A stretch of DNA of 64,000 nucleotides. Origin: Dasypus novemcinctus. Its lineage: Eukaryota; Chordata; Mammalia; Cingulata; Dasypodidae. Made by a program: the position numbers and the translations under genes. The notes under the pieces were generated by a model, which had not been told where the DNA came from, ran no database searches, and saw nothing but the letters and a program-made list of their open reading frames with translations. Positions 33,771 to 45,363 of this stretch are shown piece by piece (the stretch's first letter is position 1; the number at the start of each line of letters is the position of its first letter). The stretch is from positions 195,298,216-195,362,215 of the forward strand of contig NC_080673.1 in the NCBI RefSeq assembly GCF_030445035.2. The letters run 5' to 3'.

Positions 33771-34840
33771 TGTCTTACCTCCCTTTTGAAATATGTTTTC
33801 AGGCATGAACCATTATTTATTATTATTCTCACTTGTTCTACCTGTCCCCTTCACTATTGTAATTTCTATTACCCAAACATTTGCTGAAACAATGTACAAA
33901 AATGTTTTTATCAAACCAAATTGAAGCTCACTCTAACAAAAGTCCCATGCACACACCTTTATATTGTTTGCAAGTTTGGGCTGACAGATACAGAGTTCAC
34001 ATTAGTAAATGTGTTATGCTTCACTAATATCATCTTTCCTGCATTATGTGAAAATATTTAATAAAGAAGTACAAAAGCCAGCAAAGAAAATGAATAATTA
34101 AGCAAATAAATAATCTAGGAAAGTCTATGCATTAGAAAAAGGGTTAAAAGTGGTAAAGTCAGTTGAGGTTGGTGAATGCCATTATTCTCTTTACACATAT
34201 TCCAATGAAGCTTTCCTTCTATCCTTTCCACCACTGGGTGACGATAATAAATTTTACCAATGAGTCCACATTGCCAAAATCAACACTTAATGTTCACTCA
34301 TTATTGTACTCAAATTCTCACCAACATTTGACACAGTTGTTTGATCCCTCTTTCTTAAATTCTTTCTTTACTTGCTTCTAGGATATGAGAATTTCCTGGT
34401 TCTACATTTACTTAAATGACTACCACTTATCATCTTTCCAGAACTCAGTCTCTAGACCTCACTTTTCTGTATATGTTTATTCCCAAGGTAGCATCACCTA
34501 ATTTGAATGCAGTCTACAACAGATGACCCTTAAATCTAAATCTCCAGTCTGACATCCTTGTCATACTTCATTTCAGCTTTTCACTCTTTGTATTCCAACC
34601 AACTCTCCAGAAAAGAAAAGAATAAAAAGACCAGTTTATTCAATTAGTTCCATTTTTTAAATTTCCATCATGCAAATACTCCCACAATGACCAATTTCAA
34701 GCCACCCTGTGGCATAGGCTTTCATGAGCTGGTAGGAGTTGGCACCAAACAAACACTGGTTCTAACCAACAATGTATTTTATAAATTACTTGATTTCTCC
34801 ATTTCTTAAATTTGTTTCTTCACTAATATTCCTGTTATCC
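33771..34840. other. No gene seen
   Basis: Unclassified. A short L2-like phrase near 34500-34600 ('ctaaatctccagtctgacatcc') is too weak to call. Confidence 0.35.
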
Positions 34841-34857
34841 ATAAAAGGTAACACCTT
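34841..34857 (+). repeat. 5' target-site duplication of the full-length L1
   Basis: 'ataaaaggtaacacctt' (17 bp), identical at 43052-43068. Confidence 0.95.
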
Positions 34858-35080
34858 GGGAGCCAAGATTGTGGCAGAGTAAAGAGCTCCTGGAGTCAGC
34901 TTGTGAAACAGGGCACTTGGTGGTCACCCAGAGCTAGCTAAAGCACCTGTTTGGAGGACCCAGGAGACCATAGGAGTATCCTGCAATATCCTTGACAGGG
35001 TGGAAGGAGAAAGCTACCCATCTGTGCAGAAGAATCATGAGTAGAGCCCTCCATGTTGTGGAGTTTGGTGTTTGTGGTAT

Positions 35081-35870
35081 GCAAGCCACCTTGGGAACTA
35101 CTCCATGGTTGGAGTTGGAAGTTCCATTTCCCCCAATAAAAAAGGGAGGAAAACATGGTGTGGCACCGTCTTCAGTTACTGATTAGTGGATTCAGTGGGC
35201 TGAAGTAGAATCCTAGGAACAACTAAACTTTCAGCATGTCCAGGTGAGAGGGAAGTCAGGGGCCACCATTTTGACTCCGCCCCAGGTACGAGGGGAAATG
35301 GCACTGACTGAAAATCATAGCGCTTGTAAGGACCGGCTTCCTTTCACCCAGGTTGGATTGCAGGTGTAGCCTAAACCCCAGTCCCACCTCCAGCAGGGAG
35401 GAAGCTGGGGCGACCTGCACCACCTCTCTGGGAAGCTGCAAGCCATGCCACAGAGGCTGGTACCCATCCTACTCTAGCGGCGTAAGCCACATCAGGAGCT
35501 ATTCTGTGGCTAGAGTTGGAAGCTCTATTTCCCATAAATGGTGGAGGAAGAAACAGTTGTCCACTGACCTCAGTTACTGATTAGTGGACTCAGCTGGCTA
35601 AAGTATAATCCTAGAACCTTCTAGGGCCTGAGCCTGTCCAAGTGGGAAAGAGTCTGGTAGCTGCCGTCTTGACTCACCCCTGGCATGAGGGGGAGCCTGG
35701 CTGACTGAAATCCAGTGAAGTTAGGGACAGGCTTCTTTCCACCAAGATCAGACTGCAAGCCTAGCCTAGGCTCCAGCCCACATCCAGCAGAGAGGTAGCT
35801 GGAGGGACCTGCACCAGGCTCTCTGGGCAACTGCAAGTGCTCTCCCTGGCACAGGCTGAATAGACAGACA
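35081..35870 (+). repeat. Two tandem ~400-bp units in the L1 5' UTR
   Basis: Unit A (35081-35480) and unit B (35481-~35870) repeat in the same order: 'gcaagccac', 'ggttggagttggaag/ggctagagttggaag', 'cagttactgattagtgga' (35175 and 35573, 398 bp apart), 'gggccaccattttgactc/tgccgtcttgactc', 'tgactgaaaatcatag/tgactgaaatccag', 'ccagcagggaggaagctgg/ccagcagagaggtagctgg' and 'acctgcacca'. The end of unit B passes into the monomer array. Confidence 0.85.
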
Positions 35871-36995
35871 TCTGGGGCTGCATTCCACACCCCAAGAGAA
35901 TAGGAGAGGATCTGGGTATCCCTGGCCTATCCGGGCAATGGCAGGAGTTTTCAGCCCACACAAACAGGTTCGTTGAGTGCTTTTGAGCTCATCTCCACCT
36001 CTGTCCTCCCACAGGATAAGAGGGGACTGGTGTTGTCTCAACCTTTCAGGGCAACTTCAGATAGTTTTGGGCTGCACAAGCCTGACTGTTGGATACCTGT
36101 GGCTCCTCCTCAATCTCCAATAGGACGGGAGACAGACTGTGTTTGACCAGCCTCTCTGGGTAACTGCAGGTGCTTTTGGCCCACACAGCCTGGTCTGGTG
36201 GGTACTTGCAGACCCACCCTCATCCTTCAATAGGAAAGAAGGGGGCTGGTCTTTTCACAGCCTTTTCGGGCAATGGCAGACCTTCAGCCTGCATGGACTG
36301 GGCAATTGGATACCTATGAATTCACCCCTATCCCCAATAGGATAGGAGAGGTCTAGTGTCTCCACAGTCTCTCTGGACAATGCTGGGTACTTTCAGCCAA
36401 CAGAGACTGAACTGTTGGGTGCTTGTGGATCCAACCCCATGCCTTAAGAGGATAGAAGGGGGCTGGTGTTTCCTCAACCTCTCCAGGCAATGGCAGGTAT
36501 TCTAAGCCTAAAGGGACTGAACTGTTGAGTGACTATAGAATCACCCCTACCACCCAATAGGATAAGAGAGGGATGGTGCTTCCTCAGCCTCTCTGGGCAA
36601 CAGTAGGGACTTTCTGCCTACAACACTGAATGGTTGAGCATTTGTGGTTCTGTCCCCACCCCTTAAAGGGCAGAAGGGACAGTACTTCCTCGGCCTATCA
36701 GGGGGACTGCAGGCATATTTGGCCCACAGAGATTGGACTGTTGGGCACTCCAGAGGGACCATTCCCAACCCCCAGCAGGGAGAGGCTCTGGTGCTACATC
36801 AGTTTACCTGAGCAACTATAGTAATTTTGGGCCCACACAGCATAGATTGCTGACCAAAACTATAGCTCCATCCCTGCCTAAGGTAGGGGAAGAAGGGGTG
36901 CAAAGCTATATCAGTGTCTCCAGGTGACTATAGACAGTCTTTTTGTGCCCAACTTGAATTACTATACACAGCTGCAGCTTTTTCCCTACCCCTGA
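35825..36995 (+). promoter_or_regulatory. Array of about eleven ~110-bp monomers in the L1 5' UTR
   Basis: The anchor 'GGGCAA' (or one to three changes from it) recurs at 35825, 35933, 36049, 36158, 36268, 36375, 36485, 36595, 36702, 36810 and 36922, spacings 107-116 bp. Each unit carries the same order: anchor, 'cagg..ttt.agccca', 'gactg.actgttgggtgc', a C-rich stretch, '(cca)ataggatagragagg', 'gctggtgtttcctcagcctctct'. Units are diverged from each other. By analogy with mouse L1 monomers this is a promoter array; the promoter role is inference. Perfect CCAAT pentamers (NF-Y core) lie at 36117, 36334 and 36554. Confidence 0.85.
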
Positions 36996-37139
36996 CAGAG
37001 GAGAAAGGTGGGAGAACATTTATCACTTCCTGCGACAATGTGAACAGCTTTGGCCTCCATAGCTTATAGCACCAGCTACATCCTTTGTTCCTAATACACA
37101 ATCAGCAAGGGAGAAAAGATAAGAAATCTCTAAACTAAA

Positions 37140-38111
37140 GGGAGAAAATGCACCCAGAATACATCTAGCAAGCCAGATGCAGAAATGCCAACAAAAAATT
37201 ACAATCCATACCAAGAAACAGGAAGAGATGGCCCAAGTAAAGGAACAAGATAAACCTGCAGATGACATAAAGGAGTTGAGACAACTAATATTAGATGTTC
37301 AAACAAATCTCCTTAATAAATTAAATGAGATGGCTAAAGAGATTAAGGATATTAAGATGACATTGGATGAGTGCAAAGAAGAATTTTAAAGCATACATAG
37401 AAAAATAGCAGACCTTATGGAATGAAAGGTGCAATAAATGAAATTAAAAGAACACTGGAGGCATATAACAGCAGATTTGAGGAAGCAAAAGAAAGGATTG
37501 ATGAGCTCAAAGACATGGCCTCTGAAAGCAAACAAACAGCAGATGAAGAAAAGAATGGAAAAAAAACATGAACAGGGTCTCAGGGAATTAAATGACAGCA
37601 AGAACATAAAAACATACATGTCATGGGTGTCCCAGGAGGAGAAGAGAAAGGAAAAGGTGCAGAAGGAATATCTGAAGAAATAAGGGTGGAAATTTCCCAA
37701 CCCTATTGAAGGACATAGTTATCTGTGTCCAAGAAGCACAATGTACTCCCATCCAAATAAATCCAAATAGACCAACTCTGAGACATACTAATCAGAATGT
37801 CAAATGCTAGAAACAAAGAGAGAATTCTGAAAGCAACAAGATTAAAGCAATGCATAACATATAAGGGATATCCAATAAGATTAAGTGCTGATTTCTCACC
37901 AGAAATCATGGAGACAAGAAGGAAGCAATATGATATATATAAGATACTGCAGGAGAAAAACTGCCAGCCAAGAATTTTATTCCCAGCAAGATTATCTTTT
38001 AAAAATGAGAGGGAGATTAGAATATTCAAATATAAACAGAAACTGAGAGAGTTTATAACAAAAAGACCAGACCTGCAGGGAATACTAAAGGGAGTGTTAC
38101 AGCCTGAATAG
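37140..38111 (+). pseudogene. L1 ORF1 remnant
   Basis: ORF1p is the trimeric RNA-binding chaperone of L1. The remnant has an N-terminal coiled-coil-like part at 37177-37386 (heptad-like 'IKELRQLILDVQTNLLNKLN'), a charged Lys/Glu-rich middle to about 37683, and a well-kept C-terminal domain at 37797-38111 with 'ITYKGYPIRLSADFS' and 'NCQPRILFPARLSF', which align with the 'TPIRL-ADLS' and 'QPRISYPAKLSF' core of the human protein. Stops follow residue 70 (37387) and in the middle, and the C-terminal part is in another frame, so it is dead. Confidence 0.85.
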
Positions 38112-38228
38112 AAAAGACAGGAGAGAGAGGCCTGGAAGAGAGTCTAGAAATGACATCCCTATCAGTAACAATAACTAAAAGTGTCAGATATAAAATGACA
38201 GATAAAGCACAAAGATCAAAATGAATGA

Positions 38229-38944
38229 AAAAGGACCACCTTTACAGTAATAACATTGAATGTTAATGGATTAAACTCCCTAATCAAAAGATGGACTGTC
38301 AGAATGGATAGGAAAATATAAGCCATCTATATGTTGTCTGCAAGAGACTCATTTTAGACCCAAGGATACCAATAAATTGAAAGTGAAAGATTGGAAAAAG
38401 ATATTCCATGCATGCAAAAAAAAAAAAAACAAAAAAACTGGGTAGCTATACTTATATCAGATGATATAGACTTTAAAAGCAAAACTGTTATTAGAGACAA
38501 GAAAGGGCATTACATATTAATAAAAGAGTTGATTCACCAGGAAGAAATAACAATCATAAATATATACACACCCAAGCAGGATGCCCCAAGATACATGGGG
38601 CAAATACTGGCAAAACTGAAAGGAGAAATAGACATTCTGTACAATAATATTTGGAGACTTCAATACACCACTCTCAGCATTGGATAGAACATCTGGACAG
38701 AAGATTAATAAAGAAACAGAGAGCTAGAATAATATGATAAATAGACATATACAGAACATTGCACCCCAAAAACAGTAGGGTATACATCACTTTCAAGTGC
38801 TCATGGATATTTCTCCAGGATGGACCATATGTTGGCCACAAAGCACATCTCAATAAATTCAACAAAATCGAAATTACACAAAGCACTTTCTCTGGTCATA
38901 GTGGAATAAAGTTGAAAATTGACAAGCAGCAAATAAAGGGAAAA

Positions 38945-38991
<47 letters not shown>

Positions 38992-41900
38992 ATGTATGTA
39001 TATATATATATGGAGATTAAACAATGCACTCTTAAATAATCAGTAGGTCAAAGAAGAAATGTCAAGAGAAATCAATAAATATCTCGAGACAAATGACAAT
39101 GAGAATACAACATATTAAAACCTATGATATGCTACAAAGGCAGTGTTGAGAGGAAAATTATGGCCTTCAATACTTACATTAAAACAGAAGAAAAAGCTAA
39201 AATCAGTGACCTAACTACAAGCTGGAGGACCTAGAAAAAGAAAAATAAGCTAATCCCAAAGCAAGTAGAAGGAATGAAATAACAAAGATCAGAACAGAAA
39301 TAAATGAAATTGAGAACAACAACAACAAAAAAAAAAAACAGAGAAAATTACCAAAACCGAAAGTTGGTTCTTCAAGAAGATTAACACAATTGACAAACCC
39401 TTAGCTAGACTGACTGAGGAAAACAGAGAGAAAATGCAAATAAATGAAATAAAAAATGAAAAGGGGAACCTTACCACTGACCCCACAGAAATAAGAGAGA
39501 TCATAAGGGATACTATGAACAACTTTATGCTAAAAAACTAGACAATGTAGATGAAATGGAAAAATTCCTAGGAATGTACAAACAATATACACTGACACTA
39601 GAAGAAATAGAAGACCTCAACAGACCAAGCACAAGTAAAGAGATTGAAACAGTCATCAAACAGCTCCCCAAAATGAAAGGCCGAGGACCAGATAGTTTTG
39701 CAGGTGAGTTCTGCCGAGCACTCAGAAAAGATTTAATAACAATCTTACTCAAGCTCTTCCAAAAAATTGCACAAGAAGGAATACTACTAAACTCACTCTA
39801 AGAAGCCAATATCACCCTATTACCAAATCCAGAAAAAGATATTACAAAAAAAGAAAATTACAGACCCATTTCTCTAATGAATACAGATGCAAAAATCCTC
39901 AATAAAATACTTGATAATCGAATACAACAATACATTAAAAGAATTATCCATCACGATCAAGAGGGTTTTATACCAGGCATGCAAGACTGGTTCAATACAA
40001 GAAAATCAATCAGCGTAATACACCACATTAATAAGTCAAAGAAGAAATATCACATGTACTTATCAATTGATGCAGAAAAAGGCATTTGAGAAAATACAGC
40101 ATCCTTTTTTGATAAAAATACTACAAAAAAATAGGATTTGAAGGAAACTTTCTCAACATGATAAAGGCCATATATGAAAAACCCACAGCTAACATTGTAC
40201 TTAATGGTGAAAGACTAAAAGCTTTCGCATTGAGATCAGAGACAAGTCAAGGATGTCCACTGTCCCCACTTGTTCAATATAGTGCTAGAGGTTCTAGCTA
40301 GAGCAATCAGGCAAGAAAAAGAAATAAAAGGCATCCAAATTGGAAAGGAAGAATTAAAATTTTCACTATTCATAAATGATATTTTTTTATATCTAGAAAG
40401 TCCTGAAAAATCTACAACAAAGCTGCTAGACCTAATAAATGATTTCAGTAGAGTGTCAGGATACAAAATCAATACATGAAAATCAGTGGTGTTTCTATAC
40501 ACTAATAATGTGAAATATGAGTAGGAAGTCAGGAAAAAAACTGCATTTACAATACCAACTAAAAGAGCCAAATATTTAGGAATAAACTTAACCAAGGATG
40601 CAGAGCACTTGTATTCAGAAAACTGTAATGCATTGCCAAAAGAAATTTAAAAAGACCTAAATAATTGGAAGAACATTCCATGCTCATGGACTGGAAGACT
40701 ACATATCATTAAAATGTCAATTCTACCCAAATTGATATATAGATTCAATGCAATCCCAATAAAAATTCCACCAGCATTTTTTAAGCAAATGGAAAACACA
40801 ATTATCAAATTTATCTGGAAGGGTAAGAGGCCCTGAATAGCCAGAAACATCTTAAAAAGGAAAAGTGAAGTTGGAGGACTCTCACTTCCAGACTTTAAAT
40901 CATATTACCAGGCAACAGTGGTAAAAATAGCATGGTATTGGCATAAAGATAGACACATAGACCAGTGGAGCTGAACTGGTGGTTCAGAAACAGACCCTCA
41001 TGTCTATGGCCAAGTGTTTTTTGACAAGCTTGTCAAGCCCTTCCAGTTGGGGCAGAACAGTTTATTCAACAAATGGTGTTGGGAGAACTGGATATCCATA
41101 GCCAAAAGAAAGAAAGAAGACCCCTATCTCATATCTTATACAAAAATTAACTCAAAATGAATCAAAGACCTAAATATAAAAGGAAATACAATAAAGCTCC
41201 TAGAAGAAAGTGTAGGGAAATATTTTCAAGACCTTGTGGTAGGTGGTGGATACTTAAACTTTACACCAAAGGCATGAGCAAACTAAAGAAAACATGGATA
41301 AATGGGGCCTCCTCAAAGTTAAACATTTCTGTGATTCAAAGGACTTCATCACGAAGGTGAAAAGGCAGCCCAGTTGATGGAAGAAAATATTGGAAACCAC
41401 TTATCCAATAAAGGTTTGATTTCCATTCTATATAAAGAGATCATACACTCAACAATAAGAGAGCAAGCAACCCAATTTTTAAAAAATGAGCAAAAGATTT
41501 AAATAGACATTTCTCCAAAGAGGAAATACAAATGGCCAAAAAGTACATGAAAAAAATATTCCATATCACTAGTTATTAGGGAAATGCAAATTAAAACAAC
41601 AATGAGATATCATCTAACATTACATAGAATGGCCATTATTAAAAAAACAGACAACAATAAGTGCTGGAGAGGATGTGGAGAACTAGGAACACTCCTTCAC
41701 TGTTGATGGGAGTGTAAAATGGTTCAGCCTCTGTGGAAGACAGTTTGTCAGTTTGTCAGGAAGCTGAATATAGAACTGCCATATGATCCAGCAATTCCTT
41801 TATTAGGAATATGTCCAGAAGAACTAAAAACTATGACACAAACAGATATCTGCACACTACTGTTCATAGTGGCATTGTTCACAATTGCCAAAATATGGAA

Positions 41901-42092
41901 ACAACCCAAATGTCCATTCACCAATGAATGGATAAACAAAATGTGGTATATACATATGATAGAATACTATGCTGCAGTAGGAAGAAATGAAATTGGGACA
42001 TATGTGATAACAAGGATGAGTCTTGAAGATGCTAAGTAAAGTAAGCCAGACGCAAAAGGACAAATATTGCATGGTCTCATTAATAGGAACTA
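38229..42092 (+). pseudogene. L1 ORF2 remnant (endonuclease-reverse transcriptase)
   Basis: ORF2p nicks target DNA and reverse-transcribes L1 RNA. The endonuclease part starts 'TVITLNVNGLNSLIKRW' near 38250 and has 'GHYILIKELIHQEEITIINIYTP' and 'GDFNTPLS' after a frameshift near 38645. Its catalytic 'SDH' reads SGH (38891-38899). The reverse transcriptase runs in one frame for most of 39556-42039, with '[10 protein letters not shown]' near 39855, '[18 protein letters not shown]', and '[32 protein letters not shown]' split here only in description; its metal-binding FADD reads FIND (40369-40380). The C-terminal region follows with 'NRRMDKQ'-like and '[11 protein letters not shown]' segments. 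Several stops and indels make it non-coding. Confidence 0.9.
38948..39012 (+). repeat. (TA)n/(TATG)n microsatellite inside L1 ORF2
   Basis: A run of about 16 TA units passes into TATG/TATA units within the ORF2 segment between endonuclease and reverse transcriptase. It disrupts the coding frame and must have grown after the L1 inserted or in its source copy. Confidence 0.85.
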
Positions 42093-43051
42093 AATACAAA
42101 TAATAAACACATGGAATTAAAATCTAGAGTATAAGTTATTAGGAGATAAGAGGAGGGTAGAGATTCTTAATATATGTAGATGTTTAATATATGTAGAAAT
42201 CTTAATTAACTTGACTATAAAAGTGTGGAGATGGATAAAGTTAATAGTAACCCATTATAGTAGGTAGTAACTGGTTTATAAATGGGATTGTGGCTGAAAA
42301 AGGTAGTTTAGGAAAGTGAATGTAAATAGAAAGAAAGCTAAAGAATAATCTGGGCACTGAATAACACAGTGAACCCAGAGGCAGTTGAGAATTTTGGTTA
42401 AGGGTACAAAAGTAAGAGAGTCCTTCTGTGAACTAGAGCAGATGTACATCACTATTGCACCATGATGGGAATATGGAGAAGCATGAGAAAACTACAATTG
42501 GTGTGTGACCTATAGACTGTGGTTAACAGCAATCCTATAATATGTTTGCCTCAATACCAAAGCTGTGCTGTGTTGATAATGGAGGTGTATGGAAAAAGTG
42601 TGCCAAATATATGCTATCGACCATGATTGGTGATAATAGTCTGATGATATTGTCTCATAATCTGTAACAAATATTCCACCAGAGTGTGGAGTTGTATGGG
42701 AAATCTACACATCTGTACAATTGTTTTATAAGTTCACAATATCTGTAAGAAAAATATTTTTTTTAAAAAATAGTATGGGTTGGGGGAAAAATACACCAAA
42801 TGTAAGTTAAGGACTATAGTTGGAAGTAATATTTTGACAATGCTTTTGCATAGTTTGCAACACAACAATGCAAAGAGTTGGTGGAGGGGTGATGTATGAG
42901 ACCCCTGTGTGATGTTATGCATGTTTATTTTGTAAGTTCACAATCTTTACTATACATTTATTGTTTACATGTATTCATGTATGAATGATACACTTCAATA
43001 AAAAATAAAAATATACAAAAAATTTAAAAACAAAAAAAGCACAAACAACAA
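42093..43051 (+). mobile_element. 3' UTR of the full-length L1
   Basis: About 960 bp after the end of ORF2, AT-rich, ending 'cttcaataaaaaataaaaa' with an A-rich tail of roughly 50 bp. It contains no G-tract block, in contrast to the other L1 3' ends at 3327-3812 and 50921-52314, so it belongs to a different L1 subfamily. Confidence 0.75.
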
Positions 43052-43068
43052 ATAAAAGGTAACACCTT
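43052..43068 (+). repeat. 3' target-site duplication of the full-length L1
   Basis: Exact copy of 34841-34857. Confidence 0.95.
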
Positions 43069-43660
43069 TTACCCAATTTCTTATCCAAAATTCTTGACTA
43101 GAAGCCTACCACTTTTCCTGTTAATTTTCAGTGTTATAAAGGAGTTTTCCAAACTGCTAAAAACCTGGGGGTGAGATATTTACTCTGAAATACTGGACAC
43201 TGGCCCTACTTTCTGTATAAACTTACAGACTAAGAGCTTGGCTCAAGAAAGAAGACCTAAAGTTAGAGAACATCTCTTAAAAAGAAACACATACATTGTT
43301 ACTGGAAGTATCTCAGAATCATGATATAAGGGATGTATAAAAAGGGTAACGTTGTAGTAAGAACTGAACTTCCCACAGCCCAAACTTGCAAAGAGTAACA
43401 CAGACAGTTTCAACTCTGGGAACTGAGGGTAACTTTGCCAGTTAGTGCTAACTCTGCTATTGACTAATGTGATCACATCACTGTGGCTATAGTTTTGTAT
43501 TTTTGGCTAATTAGAAGAGGCATACAATCTAATCATATTCCTGTATGTTTGTACATGTATGAGCATGTGTGAGTGTCTATTTTCTTCAAGCCAAATCAGA
43601 GATCACCAGAAAATCTGTCATCCATAGTTTAGCAGGGAGAGAAACAAGAAATAGATCTGG
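43069..43660. other. No gene seen
   Basis: Unclassified sequence between the L1 and an LTR. Confidence 0.35.
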
Positions 43661-44259
43661 TGTGGCAGTTTGATAATATTTATGTATTCCAAAAATAGAT
43701 ATTGGACTGTGTTTGTAAATTGATCTGTTGATCTGTCCCTCCAGGCAAATAAGATTATATTGGATTCAGAGGTTTTACTTTTTAAATAATGATTAAGGCT
43801 TTGATTGGGCATGTCAGTAGGACATTGCATCCCTGCCCACAGGCAGGGACTCACAGAGAAAATACATGACAAAGGACAAGAGTTGGGAGTTTTGAGGTGG
43901 AGCCTAGGAAGTAAGCGTACAGAGGAGCAGAGCAGCTAAGCCAGGAGAGAATTGAGCCCCTGGGAGAGAGACATGGCAGGTTGCCTGATAGTCTACTGTA
44001 GTCTACTGCTGGAGAGAGCAGGGCAGCTGAGCCTGGAAAGAAACAAGCCCCAGGAAGAGAGGAACCCAGGAAGCCTGAACTTGAGGCCGACATCGGCAGC
44101 CATCCTGCTCCAATATGTGGCAACAGACTTTGGTGAGGGGAGTAACTTATGCTTTATGGCCTGAAACCAGAAACTTCTACCCCAAATAAATAATACCCTT
44201 TATAAAAGCCAACAGATTTTTGGTATTTTGCATTAGCACCCCTTTGGGTGACTAAAACA
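43661..44259 (+). mobile_element. Solo LTR of the ~600-bp family, best complete copy
   Basis: A 599-bp element from 'tgtggcagtttgataatatt' to 'gggtgactaaaaca', with TG...CA ends. It carries the standard order of landmarks: 'aaaatagatattggactgtg', 'gcagggactcacagag', two 'gagcagagcagctaagcc'-like direct repeats, 'caacagactttggtgagggg', 'cttctaccccaaataaata' (a polyadenylation-like AATAAA at the R/U5 position) and 'tggtattttgcattagcacc'. No internal viral sequence flanks it. It serves here as the reference copy for the family. Confidence 0.85.
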
Positions 44260-45363
44260 TTTGGGATCTCAAAATTTTTATTATAAAATATTTAGAACAT
44301 ACCAGAGAACTGTGGAGAATAATATAACAATGTGCCACCAATTAGATTTAACAAGTGATAACAATTTTGAAACGTTTATATCAAATCATTTTATTAACAT
44401 GATTATACTTAACTGCAGCTGTTTTAAGGCCCTTCTTGAATCCAATACTCTTCATTTCTCCCTAGAGCTAGCCATTACTGCAAAAGTTGTATGTGTTCCC
44501 AGGAAGAAAACCTATGTTGAGGATGATGTGCATTCATGTGCAAATCCTGCACACCATTATATTCCTAATATGGAAATATGCATGATTTTGCATCTATAAA
44601 CCCTTAGCATTTATCACATTATTCTTACTGCCAACACTATCTCTAGGCTGCATCTAGAATGCCTTCCCAAGAAGAGTCTCAGATAAGAACTACACTGCAA
44701 GAAATTCAGAACAGCAAAGGAAAATCAATATTAGGATAAAAGTTGAGTCAAATGTGAGTGGCCATCAGTTTTAATTCAGAGATAGAAATATTATTACCTA
44801 GAAATATCATCTCTCCCACCTTTAACACAAGCAAGGAAGAAAACTATGAAAACTGGTTTTTCTTGAATTTATCAGAGAACTGAGATTTCAGGACAAATAA
44901 CTAACCTGAAGTCTGGAGCAAAACAAATACCGAAAATAAAAAGTAAGACTTATGCATTTGCTAATTTGGGACCTTGCCACTGAAAGCCATGTACCTGGTA
45001 AGAAGATTCAACATGAAAAAAAAATTTTAAATAGCCTAAGGCTGTTTGGGCTAATGGGAGAGAGGGAAGCTGACATAGACATAGGGACATTCATACCCTC
45101 TTGAATAACTATCCACAGGTGTTCACCAGGAAGATGGAGGCAAATTCAAAGAAAGCTTCCCCTGTAGCGATGGCTAAGGAAGAGAAAGATTATGGGAACC
45201 ACTGATGAAACTCTTACCCAGACCCAACATTGTTATCTCCCTTATGAAACTAAATACGTATCTGTGAGAAAGGCAACAAAATTTTAACCAAGAATTACTC
45301 ACCCCTGTAGCTGGAAAAGGCACACATACCCCATCCTCAAGCCAAATAGCCTCTGTAAAAAAG
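44260..45363. other. No gene seen; ancient repeat likely at 44270-44640
   Basis: 'tattataaaatatttagaacataccagagaactgtggagaa...caccaattagatttaacaagtgataacaatttt' recalls an old mammalian LINE/LTR fragment. It cannot be placed with confidence. The remainder is unclassified. Confidence 0.4.

Larger units (their letters stand above)
34858..43051 (+). mobile_element. Full-length L1 retrotransposon (8,194 bp)
   Basis: The element runs from a typical L1 5' start ('gggagccaagattgtggcag') to an A-rich tail and is enclosed by perfect 17-bp target-site duplications. In order it holds a long 5' UTR with tandem repeats (to about 37.14 kb), an ORF1 remnant, a short spacer, an ORF2 remnant (38.23-42.09 kb) and a ~0.95-kb 3' UTR. 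L1s spread by transcription, ORF1p coating and ORF2p nicking plus reverse transcription at the target. This copy cannot code for either protein (see the ORF entries). The perfect duplication and largely preserved ORF2 frame over 39.5-42.0 kb suggest a moderately recent insertion. It is longer than human L1 (about 6 kb) mainly because of the 5' UTR. Confidence 0.95.
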
